Source of the DNA: Adineta ricciae
Lineage: Eukaryota; Rotifera; Eurotatoria; Adinetida; Adinetidae
Direction of reading: 5' to 3'
DNA length: 64,000 nt
Assembly: GCA_905250025.1 (NCBI GenBank)
Contig: CAJNOJ010000369.1
Location: forward strand, 27,037-91,036
The notes under the pieces are model-generated. The model searched no databases, was not told the DNA's origin, and was given only the letters and a program-made list of their open reading frames with translations. A program made the translations under genes and the position numbers. Below are positions 45,121 through 58,085 of the stretch, piece after piece. How positions within the stretch are numbered: the stretch's first letter is position 1; each line of letters opens with the position of its first letter.

Positions 45121-45121
45121 N
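45121..45121. other. single ambiguous base at a homology switch
   Basis: One N; unrelated membrane-protein start to the left, GPCR-A codon ~188 onward to the right. Confidence 0.85.
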
Positions 45122-45606
45122 CATTCGGATATCTCACTTATCGCAACATTCATCTCACTCGTGCTCTTGTAAGACAATATGCTGATCGACAACTGGTTCG
45201 AATGGTTCTCTTTCAGATCATTCTTGTGATCATTAGCTTCTTTCCATATGGAACATACAGTGTGTATAATTTGGTGACGACTGGAATGCCAAAAGATACT
45301 TATCGGTTGTTCCAAGAAGCATTCGCAATAACAGTGCTTAGTCTTGTGCCTTATTTCTACTATTGTGTAAGTGAAAGCATAAAGGAAGGAGAGAGTGATG
45401 AAGGATGATTATTTGTTTAGGGAAGTTGTTATGTATTTCTGATGTCGTCAAGTCGATTTCGTCGATCTGTTCGAAATCAAGTGTTATTCTGGCGAAGACC
45501 AACTCAAATCGACAAAACGATACGATTAACAGCTACCGGTCACAGTTTAAGAAAAGTCGGTGTAGCTGTTCCAACTTTACCCTTCACCATAACTCGTAAT
45601 CAATAG
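45122..45606 (+). CDS. GPCR-A receptor, 3' part (TM5 end to tail), begins at an N
   Basis: Exon 1 remainder 45122-45366 starts FGYLTYRNIHLTRALVRQYA, then TM6 and TM7; intron 45367-45420; exon 2 45421-45606 encodes GSCYVFLMSSSRFRRS and then a third kind of tail, RRPTQIDKTIRLTATG to TLPFTITRNQ. The upstream part is nearly identical to the 29061 gene, but the tail differs after LFW, so this is a distinct paralogue. Together with 1715-2037 it would cover codons 1-107 and ~188 to end of one receptor, leaving ~240 bp unaccounted for. Confidence 0.75.
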
Positions 45607-46255
45607 AATTTCTGAAATAAACGAGCATTAAGTAAATTAGCGTATCTCACAGAAGAGACTAAAATTTGTTTACATGATTGATTGAAACCATATGGCATAA
45701 TAAGGACAATTATTTCTTTTCAATTTTTTAATACCTATCCTTTGCGTCAAGTAAAAACGATAAAAATATACAATGTGCAATAGCATACGAGGTAATATTT
45801 GTAGATGCTGGCAAGATTAATTCATTATAGAGCGCGAAATATATACCCCCAATATGAGGTAAATCTTATGTTTTCACCTGCTCATTATGTCAAATCGATG
45901 ATCGTATTTCACTTTATGAAAATAAAAAAGTATACTTTTTATAGTTGTTTTAATTTTACTGCTAAAACAAAGAAGCACAGTTATTAACTAATCTAGTCTT
46001 TCTTGCGTATATCAAACGCAGACGTTATTATTGTGTCTGTCATTGTTTGTGATCATCAGAAGTTTCACGCAAGACACATCATCATTATAAACTCTTACAT
46101 TTAAAATCTGATAATGACAAATGCACTTCCATATTTAATGAGTTTGATACCAAACGTGCGGTGCGTTTATCGTTCCTGTGAAAAGTTGATTATATCATTA
46201 CACGATGTATGTACTTATAAACCCCTATACATCATTTGTGGCAACTCATCGACTA
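45607..46255. other. intergenic, no gene seen
   Basis: 650 bp of AT-rich DNA. The sequence just before 46256 (GGCAACTCATCGACT) resembles that before 1715. Confidence 0.4.
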
Positions 46256-46912
46256 TGTCTTTATCATACATCAATCAACAAACAACTATCTGTATGCTTG
46301 TTTCTTTCTCGTCTTCTCAACTACTGGATCGTATCGAAAAACATAGTGCACTTTCTATTTCCACATCAGCTCCATTTTCAACATTGTTTACATTGATATC
46401 ACTCTTGATTTCGCGCCTCGCTAGTGCTGGATATGGTATGGATTTTACAGGGATACTGTGTAAAATGAGAGCATTTTTTCCTATTGTGCCTCTTTTAATT
46501 ACAATCACATGCTCATGCTTAGCAGCCATCGACCCATTCGTCGAATCGTCATTATTATCTGATGTATTCAGATATCTTGTCTACAACAAAAGCTCGTGGA
46601 AATATGAATGCAAGATATGCGAACTACGTTCCCTTCTATCTGTTGGTTTTGATTTGTGCCATTCGGATATCTCACTCGTACTCTTGCAGGACAATATGTG
46701 GATATACAGCTGGTTCGAATGGTCTCTTTCAGATCATTAGGTTCGTTTCATATGGGGCACGCAGCGTGTATAATTTGGTCACTGTCAAACTAACAGAAGA
46801 TAGTTACCGACTACTACAAGAAGCAATGACAGCGATAGTAATGAAGGCTATTATGTATTTGTGCTGTCATTCAGTCGCTTCCGGCAATCTGTTCGACGAA
46901 AACTATTATTTT
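46256..46912 (+). pseudogene. older GPCR-A pseudogene
   Basis: Begins MSLSYINQQTTICMLVSFSS and can be followed through several frames: LISRLASAGYGMDF, LLITITCSCLAAIDPF, MNARYANYVPFYLL, then SYGARSVYNLVTVKLTEDSY and LLQEA. There are large deletions in TM1 and TM4 and several frameshifts. Divergence is much greater than among the other copies, so it is an old relic. Confidence 0.82.
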
Positions 46913-47030
46913 AGCTTATTTTATACAATATAGAAGCGTTGTATATAGATGGCGTTAGAGGAGCAGAATTGTATGGTGGTTGTAAAATAACTTGTGATCT
47001 TGGTTTCTTCATATACACATACTTCCTGAA

Positions 47031-48799
47031 ATGACGCTCGAATCGCTGCCCAATGAAGTTTTCTATGGAATATATTTGAATATCTCAATGACATTCATCT
47101 ATTTCATAGCTTTTATGCTCAGAATTATCGTTTTAACGGATTGATTACTTCTGACATGTAGTCGACGATGTCGATTGAATATTCAATCTATATCTAAATC
47201 TGCTTTCCATCAAGTACTCCCGCAGTATTTACCATTCATTATCGATCGAGTGATTTCATTGGTCATTTCCGATGACGATGAAACTACAAATCTTATTGAC
47301 GATTTTCCTTCATCCGATCGATTTCCTAATTTACAATGTTTATCAATGATTCAAGTAAATTCAATCGAAAAACTCAATCAAGCGTCATATTCACATCCGC
47401 TGACACGTTTAACCTTCATTGATTGCTACTCAACGCAGCAAAATGGTCTAATTAATTTAATTTCATTAACAATGTTCGGCATTTGCTTCAACTCAAATAT
47501 TTTTCCTTGCAATATGATATCATCTATAATTCGTTCTTTTCCAATCAATTCAATTCATTTTCATGAGATTCTATCGATTTAATTTCAAAGACTTGATTAA
47601 TCTATTCAACTTGACATCTCGACTTCGTCACTTTCAAGCAACATGTTTTGCCGACGTTGGTGTTGATTCACCAGTGGTCCAGAAAAGCTTCATTTTGAAC
47701 AAAATTGAACATCAACATGTTAGCGTCAACTTTTGGTTTGATTACTCTTCTACAAAACATATCGAATTTACGTCATCTGATCGTTAATACATCGACTGTT
47801 TTCTTAAATGATCATGAATGATAACGAATCACATAAAAACATTCCGATTGTGTACGGAATTCAAATATAATCAAGAAAGTGATGACAAAGAAAAACAAAT
47901 TGATGATTTATTGGATACATTTCGAACCGATTTTTGGCTCGCTGAACATCAATGGTTCGTTCGATGTGAATGGAATTCGACTGACAATGATTCAAATATA
48001 CTCTATACACCTTACTTTATCATTTAGATCGATACTCCATTCAAAACTCAAATCGACAATTCCAAACGATGAAACCTGTTGGTCATATGAATTAGTGCGC
48101 AACTTAACTTTGAAAAATACTAATATTGATAACTGGTGTGTACATCCGATATTTCGTTTTACAAATCTTTCTTCTCTACATATATTGAACTTCCAGCACA
48201 CAGCAACCATTACTCAGTCATTCCGACGCTCAATAGTTTGACATGGTTAACAGTAAGCATCTATGACAACACTGTTGAGTCGGAGTTGCAAACCTTGATC
48301 AATTGAATACCGAATCTTTATAGATTAACATTTGATTTATCATTACCGGATTTATTACCGATAGTATGGAGGATCAGTAACCCATCAGTTCGTCGACTCG
48401 ATCTATTTCGGGAAGCATTATCAAATAACTGCTCTCTTGATACTTCTCAATGTTTAGAGTTGATCAATTCACTACTACGACGTCAATGTGGACTGCTTTC
48501 AATTAGTGTGGCAGATCAATCCGCGACTCCTGATCTTATCAAGAAAAAAATCGAATATTCGTTCGTTGATATATTTATGGGAAGAAGAGAACATCAATCG
48601 TAGTGTCAACAAACAAGAACTTGTTCAATGGTTACAAAATCATTTGCCGTCGAACAGCAATGTTCGTCATGTAGGTTTTTTAACTCATAGAATTCAAATT
48701 TGGATTAATCAATATGCTGAATCCAAAAAAGGATATTCAAGTATTGTTTTTAGATATGCACCGATCAGATTGATCGATCTAGACAGAAAACATACTTGA
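47031..48799 (+). pseudogene. second-type F-box/LRR-like protein, decayed
   Basis: Opens with an F-box-like start (MTLESLPNEVFYGI, then by frameshift FEYLNDIHLFHSF), followed by DRVISLVISDDDET (47245), NLQCLSMIQVNSIEKLNQ, HPLTRLTFIDC, FRTDFWLAEHQWFVRCEWN (47915), HILNFQHT (48185) and the C-terminal QELVQWLQNHLPSNSNVRHV..IQIWINQYAE (48620-48720). This order matches a large bdelloid F-box family in which RIISLRLSDDDET and WFVRCHW are hallmarks. Six or more frameshifts and stops. Its 3' end overlaps the NACHT gene's last ~20 bp tail to tail. Confidence 0.75.
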
Positions 48800-51700
48800 T
48801 GCTATTGTTCGAGAGGTATTTTCATAAAAAATGTCTAGTGAAGGTAAGGTCGGCTGGTTCGGGTTGATTTTTCCGAATAGCAAAACATGAAATACTTGTT
48901 TCAACTCAGAATCTAATTGTTCTGTTGAAAAACGGTGGAACGATTTTTGATGCGACCAAGGATCTTCGATTGCTGTAATAAGGGACTGTCGGCATTCGGT
49001 AACTGAAATTTCATCAATATTGACCAAACGGCAGAGTGTCTTAGCTGCATAGATGCGTTGACAAAGGGATTCAGCGTGCATGAATGACAAGAGTAATTCA
49101 ACTGGCTCTCGGTCTCGCAAAATTTCTATTTTAGAAATCGTTGAACGTAATGAAGAACGAGCAGGATTGGATTCAATACCATCTTGTAGAGCTAATATCA
49201 TCATCATCGATACGTACTCGACTGTTATGTGCTGAAAACTAGCGTAAACATAAAAACACGAAAGCTTTTGTCGGTAATTGTCGGTTTCTCTGTAAGCTTT
49301 GTAAACAGCATCCTTGAAAGATTGTTCGCCGAATGAACTTTGACGAACAACTTGACGAAATTTGTCAGATATTTCCTCGCATAAGTAATCGGCTATTTGG
49401 ATCATTTCATAACGTTGCCATGTATTATTATTCAATGCGTCAAATGTGTGCTGAACAAATGTTCGCAATATTTGTGACTCATGCTCAATAATCCATTTGA
49501 CGGCCTGATGAAAAGGCGCATCATAACCATTTTGATATCCATTCTTCGATAAATAATAGTCGACATTCATGACAAACGACGAATAAGCATCGTCAATTGA
49601 ATACTCTCGTGGATTTTGAATTATATGCTGATTTAAACCCAACAGAGTGGCCTTACGGATCATGAGGTCGGATGAATTCCTGTATATTGATTGCAGCTCC
49701 TTCAGCTCATCTTCTCTGATGGATTGGATTCCAAAATATAACGACCAAAAGCAAGCAATTAAAAGACGTCCGTCTTCAATTGAACCGTGATTATCTATTG
49801 CTTTTCGTATAATATCCCATAGATTATTTCTGACATGATCATCTTCTTGACACCAAATTACAGCTCGCGCAGCAGCAACTCGTGTTTCTGCACTATGATC
49901 ATCATGCATAAGTCGAAATAGAAAATCGAGATACTTGCTCATTTGTTTTCCAAGAAATTCATTGTTGAAACTATGATTTATAACCCATAATAGAAAGGTT
50001 TTGTCGGTTGAACCATCGGAGTTCGACAGATTTTGGAAGATTTTCTGCATATAACCTGCACCATCTAAGCTAATAGTCCCAATTAGGTCGAAAAAAGAAA
50101 TTTGAAGAGGAAGAAGATTCCATTGAGAGTTGCTTGTCTGTGTAGCGTCAAATCGTTGACGTTCGCTTTGCATAATTAGATCGATTTCATTGGAGTAATG
50201 CAGATAAAACGTACAACGTAGACTCTGTTTCACTTGCATAAGCTTTTCCGACGGATATTCATTCCACGTGTTTAGCCATCCGATAATTATGTCTAAGTTG
50301 TTGTGTTCATGTAAGTCTGCATACGTTTGCAGCTTCTTTGATGCTTTTCTTCGAAAGAAATCATCGCTATGATTGAGTAACTCACAGCAAATATGGAGAA
50401 CGTCAGATGTCCAGACTTCGTGTTCAGCGAGCAATATTGCACCATGAAAAGCGAATAGTTTACGTTTCGGATCGGCGTGCCATGGTAACCATTGATTGAT
50501 AATCGTTGAGGTCGATTCCTCGTCTTCTAATTCACTAAAATAGCGTAGCGATTGATTCAGAGCCATTAACTGAGACTCATCGATAACGGACAAAGACAAC
50601 GAAAGAAGATTTGTAATATTTGCGATTATCGTTGAACTTAACATCAATCGATCAAAAATGCTGATGTACTCGTTGAGTTCTCGTAGGAGATCGTCGAATG
50701 GAATGGAAGATTTCGTCGAAGGCGATGCGTCGTTCGTATCAGTAGTACTATAGAACCAGTTCTCGACCAACTGAATGTCATAAGCTATTGCATTCAGATA
50801 CATACATGATGAAAGAACAGCAGAGTTATGTGAGAGGTCAAATGACGATGAACGAAACATATCAGTCAATAAAGCTGAATTGATCTGAAAGACTTGTGTC
50901 AGTGCATTTGTTTCATCCTTCCAATTGGACTGACGTACGAATCGGCATACAATCTGTCGTAAAGAGGAGAAATGTGTTAATGCTTGGCAAACAGCTTGTT
51001 GTTCAGCCATGGAAATTGTTGAAAGGTGTTGAAATACTTTGGAGAGAAATACATATCTATGAGTGGAATTAGTTTTCTCAAACCGCAGCATGTAATGAAT
51101 GAATACCGTGATACAAAGAAGAAAATCTTTGGTATTTGCCTTCAAGGATTTGTTCAGTATATGAAATACTTGATTTTCATATAATGGTATTTTTCGACCG
51201 AAATTTACATGAGAAAGTGCGATAGTCGCATCTAGTTTTCGTAATGGATGATTGATATTTGCAATCATTGATTGAATTTGTGCATGGATCGTTTTGTCTT
51301 CTGTCGAATTAGCAAGAGTTATACCGGCCGTGTAAATTCGTTGGTCATCGGAATCATCACCAGTATGTGTAATTGATAGACACTGTCGTTCTTCAATTAT
51401 GGCCGCTTCGATAGAATAGAAACGGTTTTGTGAATTATTAAATGACCATAATTTTTCCATCAACGACTGAATGAAAGTGACTTTCATTAATGTTTCGATC
51501 AGATATTCATAAAGTTCACCGTTAACCGTCTCAGCCTTTTGGTTAATCATAACACGAAGAAAATTCATTACTTGGTATTTGTTGAAGACTGGTTCGAGAA
51601 TAACAAGTAGAGTCCACAGGCGTAACGAACATAATTCCATGGACGGGATTTGATTTAGAAATTCGAAAATAAGATGCACGAACTCTAAAGATCCATGGTC

Positions 51701-54700
51701 TTGGACTAAATGAGTATAAAGTTTGTGCACGTGTTTTGGAAGATAGGCGATAAGTAGAAGAGCCGGCTTATCTTCGAGCAATTGAAATGGATGTTCTCCG
51801 CGCTTAATCAGTTCTAAATCGTTCTTTTCAAGCTCCACAATATAATTAGAATCTACACAGTCTACTGACGGAATGCAATAAATAAATGATAAAACAGCGA
51901 GATGTATATCATCACCACTCGCAAGAAATCGCTCTTTGTCGAACGACATTGGAAGTTGAAGATTAACATAATGCGTGTGATTCAGTGGATAGGGACGATT
52001 TTTATGCGGACAAAGACCGACACAAACTAGCAGTCCATAAGCATGAGTCAATGCCTGAGCAATCATCAAATCTTCCGGATAATCTTTTGCTTCGATGTAT
52101 CTAGGAATGTCAATTGTATTCTTTGATCTCATGTTGATGTAATAATCGTGCAAATAAATTCGAAGAAGTTTTAGCTGATGTATAGCCAAATGCATAGCGT
52201 TTTGACTCGGATATTGCTCGTATTTTGATGGTGGACTGATGCCGTTCAGACAGAATAAGACAATAAAACTATGTATCAACTTCGAAGATACATCGGTGGG
52301 TTCAGCGTTTATTAGAATTTGATGACATTGATCGATCAGATGTTGAACTGTATTGGTTTTGTGGTCGGAAACATTGAGATAATCAATGAACATCTTGTGC
52401 AAAGACGAACTTCGATGTATGCGCTGACATGAAAAAGTAACTGTTACTGATCGTTCTTTATTTTTTACTAATTCAGTTCTTTTCAGTCCTCCATACAAAG
52501 CTATGATAGCTGCTAAGACGTGGCGATCTGAGTTTGTAACCACATCAGGTACAGTCGACTGCTGACTGCGCGGGTCACAAAATATATGTTTCATTTGTTG
52601 GGAGAAAGAAATCCTACTGCATTCTGTCAAAAATTTTTCTAGATAAATGCTAAATCGCTTTTCAAAGTGGTAGAGATAATCACCAATGATGCTAAGAAAA
52701 TACAAATCGATCCATTTGGAAATTGTTTCGCCCATGGCTAATCCAGGTAGTATTGCTATTAATCTAAGACGATTATCAGCATTACTTGACAAAACATTTG
52801 CCAACCATCGATGAATTGTTGGGATTGGTAAGATCGTCAAAGCGTCGGAGAGCTTGGCTTGAAAGCGACATGTTTCTGGTCCGTCATTATTTCCCGCTAA
52901 TAGTAGATCTAATGCTTTGAAAATGATTGCTTCTGACGGTAAAGTAACAAGGTTCGCCAAAGATTCAACGAATAACAAAGCTCCTAAAGGAGCGTATTTA
53001 TTGCATTGACTATTATATAACACTAAATGATTACAGAAGCGATCATATTGTTCTAAATCCCACTCCGAGCTAGTTTTGCTCAGAGTGAACAGAAGAGGAC
53101 CATGGGCTAGCAGTCGAGAATAGAAGTTATAGCAGCAAACAGCTAATTGTTCAGGTGATAAATTTTTTGTCATGAACGATAAATGAACAAAGTATTCTCG
53201 GAAGCTTGGGTGGAAGAATTCAAAGGTATTAAGATACGGAATGGCTGCTATGCCTGTAGCTTGGCCGAGTTTTTTCGTAAATTCTTCTGTTTTGCATCGA
53301 AGTTGCGGCAAGGATAGAGAGGATTGATTATGTGGGTTTGAATTGTTCCACTGTTTAAGAGAAATCCGACAAAGTGCTTTTAAATCGAATTCATCAATAC
53401 GGCCCGACTTTGAATTCGAATGGATATATAAGGCGAATTGAGAAAGAACGTATTTGAGCAAATCAGTGTCAATGGATGATTGTTGAATAATTAATTCGAC
53501 TATTTGCTCATACAATAATGCTCGTCTATTCGCTAATGCTTCGATGTCTTGTCGAACAGATATAGTGCATAGAACTGACAGGAGACGACAGTTCGATGCC
53601 CATTCTTTCACTTCTCTCTTCGAGTGAAGAGTTTCGCGTAACAGACAAAGACGTTCGCTAAGTTTCTTGTCTAAAGTTGGCGCGACGTTGCTCATTAAAT
53701 TGACTAAATTTGTTTGTACATTAGCATACCATGTGTCGACAAATTCCAACATCTGTTCAATATTCATAGGTAGAATTACATGAGTGCTAATAAGTTGATT
53801 TTGCAACGGGGAAATCTTATAAGCAGCTGCTTGACTGGTAATTATGACTACATTTCCAATCTCTAAGCCTTCAGAATCGTCTGCTTGATTTGTCCACATT
53901 TTCGCCAAGTTGGCATCATCAAAAGCAGAGATGAAGTCTGCTGAAAGCACAAATGTGTCAATAAAATCCTTTATAAGTTTCAAAACTTGATCACGAAGTT
54001 CAACCGTATCTATTGTATCAAGACCGTCTACTATGATCAAAGCATGCCGATATCGAATGAAATCTTGTATAAACTCGATACTATCGTTCGTGTATGGTTG
54101 ATTCTGCCATGTGTGTTGTCCAAAATAATCGAATAGTGTGGCATTTGGATGCTCCTGTAACCATGCAGTGAATTCATTCACACAGATCAAAATAGGTAAA
54201 CGAACAAGACTCGAGCATTTCATTTTGTCATCATCTCCGAATGATACTTGTTCGTGATCATGTGACAAAGCTTGTGCAAACTTGTAGGTCAACCATCGGG
54301 TAAATGTTGTTTTTCCGGATCCCGAATCACCTAGGAGAACAATCCAACGATGATGCTGAAGAATTTGATTAACATGATTATCAGGCACTGAAGTAGTTTT
54401 TTCATCTCTGAGAGGTTTACTGGGAATAAACGAAGTCGATAAAGTTTTATTCGGCATTTGCTTAGAAGATCCAGGAATGTTATTCAATCTGGTACGTAAA
54501 TTTGGACAGGTAAGTGGAATAGGAATACATTTGAGAATTTCTCTCAATCGTTGCCGTTCACTTTCATCGACAGACAAGCCATTCAAAAATATGTCGCTAT
54601 TTTCACAGATATTATCGATGTACAGATGTTTGTGAAATTTCATACATTGATCAAGATACGTGGTGAGTACTGTTGAGTGCTTCTCTTTAAGTGTATGTAA

Positions 54701-55303
54701 GGTGTGTTGATTCTCATTCGCACAATAATATTGGTGCTCTCGTTGTTCTAATTTAAGTTCGTATTCGAGTAGGTCACTGCTGTTGCCATTAATAGAAAGT
54801 TGATAATAGAGATCTTTCTGTTTAGTTAGTACTTGACAAGCTGCAGTATAGAGCGAGTCAAGCTTCCTTGATATCTCGCTGAAAGTAGCACAATAAATCT
54901 TCAACTTGTATAATGTACGTGTTAACAGTCGATAGAAAAGTCTGTAAGGATTTATACGAGGGTCTTCAGTAGTTTGAGTCTGATATTTTCCGTTGTGAAA
55001 GTCTTGATTCAGTGCGTTTTTGAATTTATCTATGTCATTTATAAATGCCCGTACATCGTCAATCGACGTGCTGGTAAAGCGATTAGCTGGTTTAAGGTGT
55101 GGGTATATGACATTGTCTTGCTCGATCAAGGCACAAATACGTAGAAACTCATCTATCAGCAATTTGAAATTTTCATTGGCAATGCTGACCAAGTCTTCAA
55201 TCTCACTTGATCGACTATAAGAGAAGCATCACATATCATTATAATGAAGAAACAAGGTATATTCCACGGACCTGCTGAATTGTCGTGATAGCGAGTGTAT
55301 CAT
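48779..55303 (-). CDS. NACHT NTPase with long HEAT-like C-terminus, 2155 aa
   Basis: Exon 1 55272-55303 (MIHSLSRQFS) joins over a 57 bp intron to exon 2 48779-55214; exon 2 alone has no ATG near its start, so the small exon is needed. Residues ~1-290 are helical with no recognised domain. The NACHT core has the P-loop GDSGSGKTT (~305-313), Walker B LIIVDGLDTID (~400) and a sensor-like VIITSQAAAY (~460), with LCTISVRQDIEAL and FFHPSFREYFVHLSF typical of the NACHT-winged-helix region. The remaining ~1450 residues are helical repeats of HEAT/armadillo type (e.g. AETRVAAARAVIWCQEDD, LQTYADLHEHNNLDIIIGWL). Animal NACHT proteins are cytosolic sensors that oligomerise on danger signals; an immune role is inferred. 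No N-terminal death-fold effector was recognised. Codon frame is open for 6.4 kb, so it is surely functional. Confidence 0.88.
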
Positions 55304-57569
55304 GTTTTGATAATATCACGTACTTATCTCCTATAAGAAATTATCACAATAAGACATGTTTCATAAGTTATTGGTAATATCTTTGATTGTAGGCTATCTC
55401 GGTATTCACTCATTCTATACTTAAAACTGACATCGCACACACGAATCGATCTCAGGTCTGGCAGTTGCAAAAAGACTATAACTAAATTCTCAGCTCGAAG
55501 TAAGCTCTTTTCGAAAGCATATACATAGTGTATGTCGTTTTTGGATAGATCTGAGTATTTATATGAGACAAAATTGGCTTTTTTAAATTATAAATATCTC
55601 AACATAGACAAACGATAAAAGCCATACGAGTATCTCCAGGCGAATCAATCCTAACAGTTTCTGGCACATTCAAAATGAAAACATGTATAATTTATCAACT
55701 CCTGCTATGTTCTTCATGGTAGAGTATAGTTACAATTTGATTAATTTTGCATTTTTAACAGCATTCGGTAATTTTCTTCTAAGAATTTTGGATGTATAAT
55801 TTTATACTGACTTAATTCAGGCTGAATACTTTAATATTGTGTCCTTCTTCTTGATAGTCGTGATTCTTGTGGCGCAAAAGCTTAAACATTTACGATAAAT
55901 GCAGAACAAGAAAAAAACGAATATTTTCATTACCATCGATAACAATATATGTTGGTTTTTTCCGTAATGTCACGTTGTATTTCTTTGCCTTTCATCAGAA
56001 TGACAATACATTAATGACTCATTGTTTATTGTAACGAACACGTCTTCTGGATTTTTCCCCATATGTCTTCCCCTCTCTTCGTACGGTGCAGTAACTGCTT
56101 ATCATGAGGGCTAGGTTTCCATCAATTGAAACTTTACCATATTCATTCGGTTCATATGGTGACAAATACATGAAGTTATCCAACACATTTTCAGACCAAA
56201 ATCACACAACTAGCTGTGATCTCGATGATAATATTCTCACCCTTCTTCGTGAGTTTAATGTCGAAACGAGTGAATACAATAGATCCTATATCAGGCTGCT
56301 AATTTAGTGTCATAAATGTCAAGTCTTTTTTTGTCTCCATCAGCGAAGAACTAAATCGACAATAGTTTTGTTTCGAATCTTTGAATCGTTATGCAGACCA
56401 GATGATCTCCATGTAATGAAACTTCCGGTTTTGATTTCGGCTGAATAATAAAACATAACACGGGTGAGAGATAAAGCTTGGACTTCCAACGAATCTTTTG
56501 TAGTACTCCAGTGTAACTTATATACAAGGCTGTTCTCTCTCATCATAAATGAACTTTCGACAGTTATCTTGGAGTTGATTCGTACTAATTTTTGAGACTT
56601 GATAGAAAGTATTTTTTGTCACTACTAAAGGATTTTGAAATAAATCACCACGAAGATGAATGAATAGTGAGGTTCAACCACAACCAACGAGTGATGTCAT
56701 AATATCGGTACGACGGGTATTCATCAAAATCCATCATATTCGCTCCAATACCGTACTACGTTCCTCTCCGCCATCCACCACGCTACGCACATTTCGATCC
56801 ATTTGAAAAGCTGAGGGATCGAGTGGATGTAATGGTTGCGTACATAGAAATATAATGAAAGAATGTTATGATTTCCTTCGCATGCTTTGAATATTTCAAA
56901 CATATGAACTAATATTTTATGACCGATTATTCTATTAACGTATCATTACTGACATTCTCATGCAATATTTTCCATTATATTGTGACAACCAAATGCGTGA
57001 ACATGAGTATATTTATATTCAGTTTGAATTTAAAAGTATCGCACGTAATTTCTTTCATAAAACGTTTTGAATATGAATATAAACACAATCGTGTCGTAAA
57101 ATAGCCATTACTCTTGTGCTTGAAGAATAGAATTAGTTCATTCCTGCGGCAATTAAATCATCATGCAAAATCAACTCATATTCCTCAGGTTTGGTAGATC
57201 GATGAGGAATATGGGTATCGAGATGGATACGACAAACACACTCAATCTCTCAGCTTTTCAAATGGATCGACACGATCGTATCATGGTGAATACGACAAAT
57301 CCACTCAAATTCCTCAAGCCGACGTCTTGTTGTGTTTTTGCTGGCGTATTGAAGTGATTACCCATGGATAGGATACGGTGATGTCGATACGCATGTTTTT
57401 TCGTTGATCAGGGTGAGCTTATCGTGACGTTCGACTGATGATACCCGTCGTAACGGCCTTATGACGTCTATGTAACCAACAGAGTATTCAGTTAAATACC
57501 GTTGTCGTGTTTGCAAGTTGATTGTGGAATAAATCTTTTTGCATCATCGTTAACTTCTTTGATTACGAC
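55304..57569. other. 2.3 kb gene-poor stretch
   Basis: Promoter side of the NACHT gene, then no supported gene. A 67-codon plus frame at 56104 has no domain. The inverted-repeat element at 56690-57460 is listed separately. Confidence 0.45.
56690..57460. repeat. candidate inverted-repeat (MITE-like) element
   Basis: Outer arms: GTACGACGGGTATTCATC (56705) against GATGATACCCGTCGTAAC (57436). Inner arms: TCGATCCATTTGAAAAGCTG (56794) against its exact complement ending 57271, with the next ~15 bp also largely matching. Inside lie a hairpin (CATATTCCTCA 57178 / TGAGGAATATG 57206) and a direct repeat (ATACGACAAACACACTCAA / ATACGACAAATCCACTCAA). No transposase frame. The nested arrangement suggests a non-autonomous element or a collapsed palindrome. 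Confidence 0.45.
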
Positions 57570-58085
57570 TGGAATATTTTTATCTTATCATTTTGTGTTA
57601 TGGGCTCAATTATTCAAAAAAATTGAAGAAAATGGAGGTTAGTACTTGATATATAACTCGTTATTCTTCTTCGTTTCAATATTAATTATGACAGAATTAT
57701 TTTATTCGTTCATCTGATTGATCCATTTCTTGCGAATCTTTGTTCAGCATTATTTATTATATGTGGATCTACCCGACAACGGTCAAAAATTCGAAAAAAT
57801 AACACTTCTCGAACTCATATTTACAAACAACTCTATAAACATAAACAATTAATAATTAGTCCCATGATTTTACTATTCCTATCATTACCTCATCTTATTC
57901 TCTCATTATCATCTGAATGTGTCGATACTACTCGATATAAATGGTTATTTCTCTTCAGTTATTTCATTTCGTTCATACCGCCGATACTTATCTTTGTTAT
58001 TTATATCTTACCATCGAATTTATACAAGAAATCGTTTGAAAAGTCATGGAAAAAGCTCCTTCAAAGACGACGATATCAATCGTGA
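57570..58085 (+). pseudogene. 3' part of the NHL-7TM receptor pseudogene (copy 3)
   Basis: Homologous to 16312-16815. Starts mid-7TM with FCVMGSIIQKN, then stop, and continues LIDPFLANLCSALFIICGST, SLPHLILSLSSECVDTTRY and LPSNLYKKSFEKSWKK. It retains the copy 2 defects and adds others. The left boundary near 57570 is the edge of the duplicated block, ~110 bp from the inverted-repeat element. Confidence 0.82.

Noticed and set aside
48913-49101. Small overlapping frames within the NACHT exon (also 55020-55220 plus)
   Set aside because: Shadow frames of a 6.4 kb coding exon.
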